A program made the translations under genes and the position numbers. A model generated the notes under the pieces. The model ran no database searches. It was given only the letters and a program-made list of their open reading frames with translations, and was not told the origin of the DNA. Below are positions 17,314 through 25,167 of a stretch of DNA of 45,153 nucleotides, one piece after another. The DNA comes from Bacteroidales bacterium. GTDB taxonomy: Bacteria > Bacteroidota > Bacteroidia > Bacteroidales > 4484-276. Positions within the stretch are counted from its first letter, which is position 1, and every line of letters starts with the position of its first letter. The DNA lies in assembly GCA_014860585.1 (NCBI GenBank), contig JACZJL010000130.1, forward strand, positions 1-45,153, read 5' to 3'.

Positions 17314-18135
17314 TCATCGCTTTTTAACCCTTGATTCGACCGGGTTTTTGAGGTTTGAATACTCCGTCAGTTCCATCTTCACCGAACCAACGATCACCGC
17401 TGATTCGGCCAGAACCGGGATTTTGTTTTCGTCATCAGTAATCCATAACGTCATGGGATAGGGATTACTGAACACTTCGCCGGTGGCCACCATTGGCTTG
17501 AATGCCAGGCAACGGAAAACTCCAAGACTGGTTTCAACTATTTCTCTTCCCTGAAATTGAATAACAGAAATGTACAGGGAATCGTCAAGATAATAATTGA
17601 CCGAGATGTTATCGCCAACCTTGAGTGTATCAGCATTTAAAGTGCGGGCATAATAAGTTGCTGAAAGGATGTCCTGTACATAAGGAGTGATTGTTTTGGA
17701 TTTTTTCCTGCTTTTGGCAATTCCTTTTGCATGGTCAAAATCCACGTCATCATCCCTGACGTATCCTCCCTCCTTTGTACGACGGATAAAATGATGAGGC
17801 GCCAGCGATTCTTTGTCAACAAACGACTCGAACCGGTCGCGCACTTTGAAAAAGAAATCAAACGTACGGTTGGATTTGCCGATCCCTACAATATGCACTA
17901 CTTCGCGGCCATCAAACTTCTTGTTCGACTTTTTGATTTCAATTTCGGCAGTTCCTGCATTGATCTGCCCGGTTAGCAAAGACTCGTAATAGACCCTGTA
18001 ATGGAGCGTTTCACCAATTTCCCAGGCATTATTCTCCACCTTACGGTACTCAAACCCGGGTGAACTTTGTGCGTTCGCTGAACATGCAAGCGCAAGCGGT
18101 ATGAATAATTGAAGGAATCGAACAGGGATATTCAT
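17314..18135 (-). CDS. DUF3108 domain protein, exported
   Basis: A 273-residue protein. The ATG at 18135 (MNIPVRFLQLF) is preferred over a TTG three codons upstream. A signal peptide ends near ANA, before QSSPGFEYR. The rest fits DUF3108: WEIGETLHYRVYYESLLTGQINAGTAEIEI at the start, RTFDFFFKVRDRFESFVDKESLAP in the middle, and LGVFRCLAFKP near the end. Such proteins are predicted periplasmic or outer-membrane-associated beta-rich proteins with a fold like lipoprotein carriers; their function is unknown. The gene lies 161 bases upstream of the CotH gene on the same strand. Confidence 0.85.
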   Translation of the reverse strand: MNIPVRFLQLFIPLALACSANAQSSPGFEYRKVENNAWEIGETLHYRVYYESLLTGQINAGTAEIEIKKSNKKFDGREVVHIVGIGKSNRTFDFFFKVRDRFESFVDKESLAPHHFIRRTKEGGYVRDDDVDFDHAKGIAKSRKKSKTITPYVQDILSATYYARTLNADTLKVGDNISVNYYLDDSLYISVIQFQGREIVETSLGVFRCLAFKPMVATGEVFSNPYPMTLWITDDENKIPVLAESAVIVGSVKMELTEYSNLKNPVESRVKKR

Positions 18136-18633
18136 GAATTGCAAGGTTTGGACTAATAACAGAAAAAAGTCTTAAAAATTACTCGAAAAGTAGCATGATA
18201 CAATTGACATTTTAATAAAAAAAGAGAATCATTCAAAGACTTGATCATTCGTATTGTAAGGGTAAAACGATGAAAAAATAAAGCATTCATTTCCAAAGTA
18301 TCAGGTAAGTAAAAGCTATCAAGGATTGGGCCATCAACCGGCAAGACCGGTCAGTGGATAAATTACCGGTAAAATCGCACTGAATCACAAACTGCTGATG
18401 AAACCTGGTTAGAAAATAAATGAAGGGAAATAAAAAAAGGTGGATCAAAGCAGGTTGGAAAAACTGAGCAGAAGAAAATAGGGATAAAGCGCGTTTCTAC
18501 TGACCAATGATTTTCGCTGAAAGGTGTCTATGCTTCCGGTGCAAATTTCAACGGTTAGTTTTGGATGCGCCTGCAATTTGGACAAAAAAAAGCAGTAATG
18601 CGCAAAACACCTTTTGTACCTTCTCATCTCCCT
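18136..18633. other. Gene-free region with two short palindromes
   Basis: This 498-base AT-rich stretch lies between the DUF3108 gene and the end of the barrel gene. Two minus-strand open frames (about 60 codons each) have no family features and poor composition. The only structure seen is ACCGG-CAAGA-CCGGT (18337-18351) and the perfect palindrome TTACCGGTAA (18363-18372), which could form an operator upstream of the DUF3108 gene. Confidence 0.5.
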
Positions 18634-19353
18634 TTAAAGCGGAAAAATATACCTGAACACCACGCTGAAATAATCTCCTTTGAGGTCAATCGTCAGATCG
18701 TTGATGTTCACCGGTTCATGGGTATACAGGATGCGGGTTTGGTAAAGGGTTGAAAAAAGACGGTAAACGGGGCCGACATAAAACCATCCGCTGTTTTCGG
18801 TGCGGTACTCGAACCCGAAACCCCCTCTGAACACCGGCATTACCCAGTAGTTTCGGATTGAAATCTGAGAAAAATCGTAAACATAGCCTCCGGTAGGCTT
18901 TTCTTCGTAAGCTCTCGTCTGAAACTCACCCGGAAGAAACTGAAACGAAAAACCCAGGGATTGATCAATGTAGAGCCGTTCGCCCAAGCGGATGAAATAG
19001 TTGAAAGTGAGCGGAATTTCAAAGTTATCGGCAGTAAACTGCAGGTCGGTTTGAAAATCTTCTTCCGTGGCTGTTATCCTGTAATCGCGGATCAGGTAGT
19101 TGATCCCTGTTTCAAGTGCCATCTTTTCGCTGAGCCGGAACGAAAGATGCGCGCCATAGGCATATCCCGGACGGGGTGAGATATCGAACTGCACCCCCTG
19201 GCTGAAGGCCTGCACTTCGCCTGAGCGAATGAGATTACTGGGAATCAGCGGTTCAATCTGCAATCCAAAAGTAACTTTCCGATCCTGGGCTGAAAGGCCG
19301 TTGATCAGTAGCCACAAAAATAAAAATATGGTGATTTTTCGATGAATAACCAT
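18634..19353 (-). CDS. Outer-membrane beta-barrel protein
   Basis: A 239-residue protein with a signal peptide (MVIHRKITIFLFLWLLINGLSAQ). The mature part alternates amphipathic beta-strands such as KVTFGLQIEPL, YGAHLSFRLSEKMALETGINYLIRDYRI and FEIPLTFNYFIRLGERLYIDQSLGFSF. It closes with YFSVVFRYIFPL, similar to PorT/OprW-like eight-strand barrels. No specific ligand or function can be read. Its start codon shares one base with the stop of the M16 peptidase gene (TAATG), so the two are translationally coupled. Confidence 0.82.
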   Translation of the reverse strand: MVIHRKITIFLFLWLLINGLSAQDRKVTFGLQIEPLIPSNLIRSGEVQAFSQGVQFDISPRPGYAYGAHLSFRLSEKMALETGINYLIRDYRITATEEDFQTDLQFTADNFEIPLTFNYFIRLGERLYIDQSLGFSFQFLPGEFQTRAYEEKPTGGYVYDFSQISIRNYWVMPVFRGGFGFEYRTENSGWFYVGPVYRLFSTLYQTRILYTHEPVNINDLTIDLKGDYFSVVFRYIFPL

Positions 19354-22274
19354 TAATATGCAAACAAGTCAGATTCGGTTAATTTGATCACCGGACCATA
19401 GCGTTTTTCAATTTCAACAAAGTCCACCTGGTCACGATGCCCGAGAATAACGTATGTTTTTGGCTTTTCTTTTACAAATTGTGCATTGAATGTCTTCACA
19501 TTGTCGAGGGTCATCGTAGGAATTGTTTTGTATAGGAGCATTCTCCTGTCAACATCGTATCCCATCTTTTTATCATTCAGATACGACCAGATGATGCCTG
19601 ATTTGGTGATACGCTGTGTACGGATATCCGAAATCATCTGTTCCTGAGCCAGTTTAAAAGCATTATCTGACAGTGGCATATTTTTAAACAGGTCATTGAA
19701 AGCGTCGAAAGCATCAATCACCTTGTCGTTCTGGGTGGCAATAAAACTCGTATTCATAAAATAACCGTCAGGGTTCGAAGGTTGCCTGTACGATGATGAG
19801 GATGAATAAGCCAGCCCGCGTTTTTCCCGCATTTCCTGGAACACAATGGCATTCATCCCTCCGCCGAAATAGCTGTTGTACAAACTGACCTGAGGAACAA
19901 TCTCTTTATTGAAGGGAACCCCTTTGGAGATGGTCTGCAAATAGGACTGGTTGGCCTCATAGTGAGCAAAGTAAACCATCTCTTTTTCAGTTTCTTTTGG
20001 TTCAAATTTCGTTGCTTTATCTACAGCTGCCAACGTTTTGGGTACTTTGTGATTGGTCTCCACCAGAGTTGCCACCTTATCAATCGGTTGGGGGCCGTAG
20101 AATGCGATGTTATGTTCAATTTTCCACAAGTGTTGAAGAGTTGCGATGAGCTGCTCGACCTTTAGCATTTCAAGTTCCTGGTTAGTTAGAGTGAAAGTTG
20201 TTGGATTTTCAGCGCCATACATCGCGTAGTTGGTGAGTGCCTGGAAATTGGCACGTTGATTTGCTTTGCTGTCGAGCCGGGCTTTCTTAACATTATTGAT
20301 GTAAGATTCAAGGTCTTTGGCTTCCCCTCTGGCATTCAATACAAGGTCTTCGAAAAGAATGAGTGCATCTTTTAGATTTTCGCTCAGCCCGCTCAGGGTA
20401 ATCCTGGTTTCTTCATCATCCACCCTTACACTGAATGTACAGGCCAGTTTATAAAATTCATTGCTGATCTCTTCGGGAGACATTTTTTTTGTTCCCATAA
20501 AATCGAGAAATGAAGCAGCAAATGGGAGAAGTTTGTCGTGATAACTGCCCATTGGGAAAGTATAAGTAAAACTGAACGTTGGGTTCTCCGTGTTTTCGAC
20601 GTAAAGAATTTCAATCCCATTGGATAACTGTTTGCGTTTGATGTCCTTCTGGTAATCGAGGAATACAGGTTCAGGCTGAGGGACTTCGGATGCTTTGATC
20701 TCTTTCTGCAAATCCGATTCAGCATCCCTGTTGATATGAATGGGTGTAATTGGCGGCTTTTCCATTTTGGTAATGTCATCGGGCTGACCTTGCCGTTTGT
20801 AAACAACGACATAATTGTTTGCTCCAAGATGCTCGTTGGCAAAAGCGATCACATCCTCCCTGGTTATTTTACTTAAAGTATTGACGTATTCAACGCTTTT
20901 TTCCCAGGGTTGGTTGTTCATAAAGCTGGCGACCATCAGGTAGGCACGTGAGCGTGCTGATTCAGTCCGGCGCAGTTCCTGCAATTTGAGGTTGTTGATG
21001 GCAGCTTCCATCAGCCAGTTGGGGAAATCTCCCTTTTTAAGCTTTTCTACCTCACCCAGTAAAAGATCTTTGACCTCTTCCAAAGTCTGACCTCCTTTAT
21101 TTCTGCCTGACAGCGTAAGTGCCGAATAGTCAGTCAGTGATCTTACGTAGGCACTCGAGCCGAGTGTAGCCATCTGCTTGTTCAGGTTTTGATCAATCAA
21201 CCCTGCTTTGCCGTTGTAAAGGATCATTCCGATCATGTCGAGATAAGGGCTTTGTTCAGAGCCTGAACCTTCGAAGCGCCAGGCTAACTGGGCAGTTTCA
21301 GCTTCGAGACCGATCACTTCTTTCACAACCGGCTTGGTGATTGGCGGTTCCGGCTTGAATTTAAGCTCCGGAACATCGCCGGGGGTGAGTTGTCCGAAAT
21401 ATTTGTCAACAATAACAATGGCTTCATCCGGGTCAAAGTCACCGGCCATCACTACCGCCATGTTGTTGGGAACATAGTAAATATCGAAAAACTCCCTGAT
21501 ATTCTTCATTGAGGGGTTTTTCAGGTGCTCGGCCTCGCCAAGGGTTGTCTGCAGCCCGTAGGGGTGATGGGGATAAAGCCCTGCCATCAATGCTTCAGAG
21601 GCTTTGCGGCCATCGTTGGTGAGCGACATGTTCTTTTCTTCATACACCGTTTCCAGTTCGGTATGGAAAAGACGGAGAACAGGTTCACTGAAGCGATCAG
21701 CTTGAATCTTAGCCCAGTTTGCCAGTTGATTTGACGGGATATTTTCGATGTACATCGTGTAATCGTTTGAAGTGCCGGCATTGGTTCCCTGCGAACCGAT
21801 TGCAGTCATCAGTTTATCGTATTCGTTAGGGATGGCCAGCGTGGAAGCGACGTAAGAAATGCTGTCAATCTTTTTGTAAATGGCCGCCCGTTTCTGCATG
21901 TCGGTTTCCTGGCGGTACACTTCAAAAAGGTCTTCGATTTCCTGAATCAGCACTTTTTCTTTTTCCCAGTCGAGTGTTCCAAAATTGGGAGTCCCTTTAA
22001 ACATCATGTGTTCGAAGTAATGCGCCAGACCGGTGGTTTCGGCCGGGTCGTTTTTGCTTCCCACCTTCACTGCCACAAAAGTTTGAATCCTGGGTTCCTC
22101 AGGATAAACCGAGAAATAGACCTTTAGTCCGTTGTCAAGGGTGTAAATCCGCGCCTCAAACGGGTCGCCTTTCACTGATTCGTAAGTGTACGTTTTTTGA
22201 GCAAAGACACTGATTTGCAAAGCGAAAAGCAAAGCAGCCATCAGTTGGAGTCCGGCAAGATTTTTTGTTAACAT
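19353..22274 (-). CDS. M16 family zinc metallopeptidase (pitrilysin/insulysin-like, two-domain)
   Basis: A 973-residue exported peptidase with a signal peptide ending near VFAQ (about 26). The inverted zinc motif HxxEH is intact at H85-Y-F-E88-H89 (HYFEHMMFKGTPNFGT). The distal Glu is probably in the ELETVYEEKN helix, about 75 residues later. A second, non-catalytic M16 half occupies about 530-970, with RQLSNGIEILYVEN and the Arg/Tyr segment MREKRGLAYSSSSSYR used for substrate binding. The length is that of a fused two-lobe enzyme. It probably degrades peptides in the periplasm. It is followed, with a one-base overlap, by a beta-barrel gene. Confidence 0.93.
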   Translation of the reverse strand: MLTKNLAGLQLMAALLFALQISVFAQKTYTYESVKGDPFEARIYTLDNGLKVYFSVYPEEPRIQTFVAVKVGSKNDPAETTGLAHYFEHMMFKGTPNFGTLDWEKEKVLIQEIEDLFEVYRQETDMQKRAAIYKKIDSISYVASTLAIPNEYDKLMTAIGSQGTNAGTSNDYTMYIENIPSNQLANWAKIQADRFSEPVLRLFHTELETVYEEKNMSLTNDGRKASEALMAGLYPHHPYGLQTTLGEAEHLKNPSMKNIREFFDIYYVPNNMAVVMAGDFDPDEAIVIVDKYFGQLTPGDVPELKFKPEPPITKPVVKEVIGLEAETAQLAWRFEGSGSEQSPYLDMIGMILYNGKAGLIDQNLNKQMATLGSSAYVRSLTDYSALTLSGRNKGGQTLEEVKDLLLGEVEKLKKGDFPNWLMEAAINNLKLQELRRTESARSRAYLMVASFMNNQPWEKSVEYVNTLSKITREDVIAFANEHLGANNYVVVYKRQGQPDDITKMEKPPITPIHINRDAESDLQKEIKASEVPQPEPVFLDYQKDIKRKQLSNGIEILYVENTENPTFSFTYTFPMGSYHDKLLPFAASFLDFMGTKKMSPEEISNEFYKLACTFSVRVDDEETRITLSGLSENLKDALILFEDLVLNARGEAKDLESYINNVKKARLDSKANQRANFQALTNYAMYGAENPTTFTLTNQELEMLKVEQLIATLQHLWKIEHNIAFYGPQPIDKVATLVETNHKVPKTLAAVDKATKFEPKETEKEMVYFAHYEANQSYLQTISKGVPFNKEIVPQVSLYNSYFGGGMNAIVFQEMREKRGLAYSSSSSYRQPSNPDGYFMNTSFIATQNDKVIDAFDAFNDLFKNMPLSDNAFKLAQEQMISDIRTQRITKSGIIWSYLNDKKMGYDVDRRMLLYKTIPTMTLDNVKTFNAQFVKEKPKTYVILGHRDQVDFVEIEKRYGPVIKLTESDLFAY

Positions 22275-22846
22275 GATTGAGAATTTAAATTAAAAATTAA
22301 AAAATGGATAATCAGATTTGAAAATACTTCATGATAACAGCCTGTTATTAAGATCATCATTGCGTCGATTTCTGACATTTCCCAAATTAGGTTAAATGTC
22401 GTATGTAACTTCTGTCAGTAAAATATTTCAGAATGTAAAAAGTAATTTGACAGAACTCAATCACAATGAATAAAGATTCAGCCATTTCCAAGTCCTAAAT
22501 CCTTAGTTTAAAATACCTTTAAAGTTGCAAATTTATCCAATTATTAGAATTACTAATCTAAATGTGGACAAAAGCATCTTTTTTAAGATAGAAAGACAAA
22601 TAGAATGAGAGAAAAAATTAAAATTTTCTTACATATGACCGGAAAATGTCTGCAGAAGCCAGATGTCAGCCCATGCCATGGCAAAATATGAATGCTGAGA
22701 ACCTATGGTTCAAGAAAATGAGACTTAACAAACCCTGGATAAAATATTCAAAAATTCACTTCATTTTTACTGGATGTTAAATTTCGTTACTTATTGGGCT
22801 ATGACCAAATTTTAGCTGAAATTTGCAACTTGAAAATTCAGATCAG
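22275..22846. other. Gene-free divergent promoter region
   Basis: This 572-base AT-rich gap separates the M16 gene (leftward) from hicBA (rightward). A TAAATTTG box on the minus strand at 22528-22535 fits TAnnTTTG but lies about 255 bases before the M16 ATG. A GCCATGGC palindrome occurs near 22676. Nothing else convincing was seen. Confidence 0.45.
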
Positions 22847-23230
22847 ATGAAAAAAATAATTACAGGCACTTGGGCTGTTGGCAAACAGATAATTAACGTG
22901 AAACTAAGTATCATCATTTTCAAAGAAGATGAATCGCATATTGTTTTTTGTCCCGCTCTCAATTTGACTGGATATGGCGATTCCGATCCTGAAGCATTGC
23001 AATCCTTTGAAGTTGTGCTAGGTGAATACTTCAATTACACAACCAATAAGAAGACCCTCGAAACCGATCTTGAGAAAATGGGGTGGAACCTTGGGAAAAG
23101 CATGCGTAAACCTGCAACCCCTCCCGATATGTCCTACCTTTTAAATCATAATGAAGATTTTAGAAATATTTTCAACAACCACGCTTTCAGAAAAGAAGAT
23201 ACACGGGTTGCTATTCCGGTTTTTGTCTGA
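22847..23230 (+). CDS. hicB: HicB-like antitoxin
   Basis: A 127-residue protein. The ATG at 22847 is preferred to a TTG eight codons earlier. The core VKLSIIIFKEDESHIVFCPALNLTGYGDSDPEALQSFEVVLGEYF fits the partial RNase-H fold of HicB antitoxins, with the typical 'cPaL.l.gyGdt.eeA' pattern. The C-terminal 40 residues show no obvious helix-turn-helix or ribbon-helix-helix domain, so DNA binding is uncertain. The gene precedes hicA and its stop overlaps the hicA start by one base (TGATG), indicating co-translation of the pair. Confidence 0.85.
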   Translation: MKKIITGTWAVGKQIINVKLSIIIFKEDESHIVFCPALNLTGYGDSDPEALQSFEVVLGEYFNYTTNKKTLETDLEKMGWNLGKSMRKPATPPDMSYLLNHNEDFRNIFNNHAFRKEDTRVAIPVFV

Positions 23231-23475
23231 TGCACCGTAATCTGAAAAATATAAAACTGGCCACATTTCGCAAATTTCTTGAGTACAAGGGACTCAAAAA
23301 GATCAGGACTGCCGGTGGTCATGAAGTTTGGAGCAGAAGTGACCTTACCAGGCCAGTCGTATTGCAAAGTCACAAAGACCCGATCCCTGAGTTTGTCATC
23401 AAATCAAACCTGCAAACGATAAATGCTGATAAACAGGAATTGATTGATTTTTTGAGTGAATCATTTCGTAAGTAA
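23230..23475 (+). CDS. hicA: HicA-type mRNA interferase toxin
   Basis: An 81-residue basic protein with the dsRBD-like HicA fold. The N-terminal FRKFLEYKGLKKIRTAGGHEVWSR segment carries the catalytic His (H31, in GGHEVW). The central RPVVLQSHKDPIPEFVIKSNLQ segment resembles the HicA C-terminal half. Length fits the family (60-85). It is translated with hicB through a one-base overlap. It probably cleaves mRNA when free of HicB. Confidence 0.88.
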   Translation: MHRNLKNIKLATFRKFLEYKGLKKIRTAGGHEVWSRSDLTRPVVLQSHKDPIPEFVIKSNLQTINADKQELIDFLSESFRK

Positions 23476-23587
23476 TAAGCCAGATATCTTGGCAAATAGA
23501 TAATTAACAAAGGGCAGATAGTTAAATGAACAAGCCTGCCTTACCGTTCTGACAAAAAATTGTCAGCGATATTACACCAAAATGAAA

Positions 23588-23621
23588 AAACCGTTTCCAA
23601 TGCGTTGATTAGAAACGGTTT
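23588..23621 (-). terminator. Strong hairpin terminator after tRNA-Arg (possibly bidirectional)
   Basis: AAACCGTTTC (23588-23597) and GAAACGGTTT (23612-23621) form a perfect 10-bp stem with a 14-base loop. On the minus strand the stem is followed by a T-rich run (TTTTTTCATTTT), as expected just past the tRNA 3' end. On the plus strand it is followed by TATATTTTAT, so it may also stop hicBA transcription. Confidence 0.75.
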
Positions 23622-23634
23622 ATATTTTATGTTG

Positions 23635-23706
23635 TAGCCCCACCAGGACTCGAACCTGGATTTAAAGTTTAGGAAACTTCCGTTCTATCCCTTGAACTAT
23701 GGGGCC
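23635..23706 (-). tRNA. tRNA-Arg (anticodon CCU)
   Basis: On the minus strand the 72-base sequence folds into a cloverleaf. The acceptor GGCCCCA pairs with TGGGGCT (one G-U at the end). The D stem is GTTC/GAAC. The anticodon stem is GAAGT/ACTTT, with loop TTCCTAA giving anticodon CCU (codon AGG). The T stem is CCAGG/CCTGG with loop TTCGAGT. The 3' CCA is not encoded, so it must be added after transcription. Confidence 0.95.
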
Positions 23707-23713
23707 GAATTTT

Positions 23714-23721
23714 TAGTTTTG
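23714..23721 (+). promoter_or_regulatory. Candidate -7 box (TAGTTTTG) for hydF
   Basis: The octamer fits TAnnTTTG and lies 77 bases before the hydF ATG, in the short gap after the divergent tRNA gene. The overlapping TTTTGCAAAAG segment is nearly palindromic and could also serve the tRNA on the other strand. Confidence 0.3.
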
Positions 23722-23798
23722 CAAAAGTGCAACTTTTTTGTAAAAAATGAAGTTAAAATTGTCATTTTCCACCATTTTTACTGATAAACACTTTCACA

Positions 23799-25016
23799 AT
23801 GAATCCAAAAGGTAAAGAAACAAAACCCCACATCGGGATCTTCGGGCGGCGCAACAGTGGCAAAAGTTCTCTGATCAACGCATTGGCACGACAGGAAATA
23901 GCGATTGTTTCCGATACTCCCGGAACGACCACCGATCCGGTGAAAAAATCCATCGAAATACCTGGCCTGGGTGCCTGTGTGCTTGTGGATACTGCCGGAA
24001 TTGATGATTCGGGAGAGCTGGGTGAGAAACGCATTGCAAAGACACAGTCGGCATTGAAAACCATTGACCTGGCCATCCTGGTGATTTCCGGGAACCAATC
24101 CGGCGATCACGAAGAAAAGCTGATTCACAATCTCAATCATTTTGGGGTGCCCTTTTTCATTCTTCACAACAAGAAAGACATTCAGCCATTAGCTACTGAA
24201 TTAAAAAGGGATCTTGAAAATAAATACCAAACCACGATTGTTGACTTCAGTGCGCTGCACCCAGAGGATCCCGACAGCCTGGCAGGTGTGATGAAAAAGC
24301 TGATGCCCGAAACAGCCTACACTTCACGGTCAATGTTGGGAGGGCTGATTTCGGGAGGGGATGTTGTGTTGCTCGTTACACCCATCGACACCGAAGCGCC
24401 GGAGGGAAGGATGATCCTTCCGCAGGTGCAGGCCATCCGCGATATTCTCGATAATAATGCCATAGCTATCGTATTAAAGGAAAGTGAATTGGAGGCTTAT
24501 ATCAACATCATGCATCCAAAGCCTGTGCTCGTTGTTACCGACAGTCAAATGTTTGGCAGGGTGAGCCGGATTGTCCCGGAGGAAATTCCTCTAACCGGCT
24601 TCAGCGTGATGCTGGCGCGATATAAAGGCGATTTTGTGAATTACCTGAAAGGGACGCCCCATCTCTCAAATCTTAGCGATGGTGATAAAATCCTCATCCT
24701 TGAATCATGCACCCACCATGTAACCTGCGATGATATCGGGCGAAATAAAATTCCGCGCTGGCTTACCAACTTCAGTGGGAAAACACTAGATTTTACGGTG
24801 GTAGCCGGGCTGAGTGATTTGCCGAACAACCTCTCCGATTATTCGATGGTCATTCAATGCGGGGGGTGTATGATCACCGGCAAGCAACTTATCAACCGGC
24901 TGAAACCCGCAGTGGATGCCGGCATCCCGGTCACCAACTACGGCATGGCCATTGCCTGGACGCACGGAATTTATGAAAGGGCTGTGGCGCCGTTCCTGAA
25001 TATGAAATCAAAATAG
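23799..25016 (+). CDS. hydF: [FeFe]-hydrogenase H-cluster maturation GTPase HydF
   Basis: A 405-residue GTPase and scaffold that carries the 2Fe precursor of the H-cluster to apo-hydrogenase. The GTPase domain has a P-loop GRRNSGKS (16-23), SDTPGTTTDP (38-47), DTAG (64-67) and NKKD (124-127). The central dimerisation domain follows. The C-terminal cluster-binding domain contains C304-T-H306 and C354-G-G-C357. The family motif is CxH...HCxxC; here the residue before C354 is Gln, not His. Length fits (395-415). HydG is encoded about 7 kb away on the other strand; HydE and a hydrogenase are not in the window. Confidence 0.96.
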   Translation: MNPKGKETKPHIGIFGRRNSGKSSLINALARQEIAIVSDTPGTTTDPVKKSIEIPGLGACVLVDTAGIDDSGELGEKRIAKTQSALKTIDLAILVISGNQSGDHEEKLIHNLNHFGVPFFILHNKKDIQPLATELKRDLENKYQTTIVDFSALHPEDPDSLAGVMKKLMPETAYTSRSMLGGLISGGDVVLLVTPIDTEAPEGRMILPQVQAIRDILDNNAIAIVLKESELEAYINIMHPKPVLVVTDSQMFGRVSRIVPEEIPLTGFSVMLARYKGDFVNYLKGTPHLSNLSDGDKILILESCTHHVTCDDIGRNKIPRWLTNFSGKTLDFTVVAGLSDLPNNLSDYSMVIQCGGCMITGKQLINRLKPAVDAGIPVTNYGMAIAWTHGIYERAVAPFLNMKSK

Positions 25017-25066
25017 TGACTGACCAAATCATTAAGCAAAATTTTATTTCTGGTACTTTTTCCAAA

Positions 25067-25153
25067 ATTGGTAACCATTATTACTACTTTTTTAATTCAT
25101 TGGTAATAATTATTACTACTTTTGCCATAAATTGGTAATCAATATTACCACTT
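25067..25153. promoter_or_regulatory. Three phased palindromic repeats upstream of the AAA/DUF4143 gene
   Basis: Three copies of ATTGGTAAy...ATTAC(T/C)ACTT begin at 25067, 25099 and 25131, exactly 32 bases apart, which is close to three helical turns. Each has a GTAA(N6)TTAC core. In the middle copy this is a perfect palindrome, GTAATAATTATTAC (25103-25116). The array ends 14 bases before the ATG at 25168, where an operator array would block transcription or translation start. Confidence 0.7.
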
Positions 25154-25167
25154 AAGAATTTTCAGTT

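Noticed and set aside
18153-18627. Two minus-strand open frames of about 60 codons
   Set aside because: Composition is unlike neighbouring genes, there is no family motif, and no spacing suggests an operon.
25067-25153. A CRISPR array, based on regular repeats
   Set aside because: There are only three imperfect copies, the period is 32 bp with roughly 8-bp gaps, and no cas gene is present; an operator array fits better.
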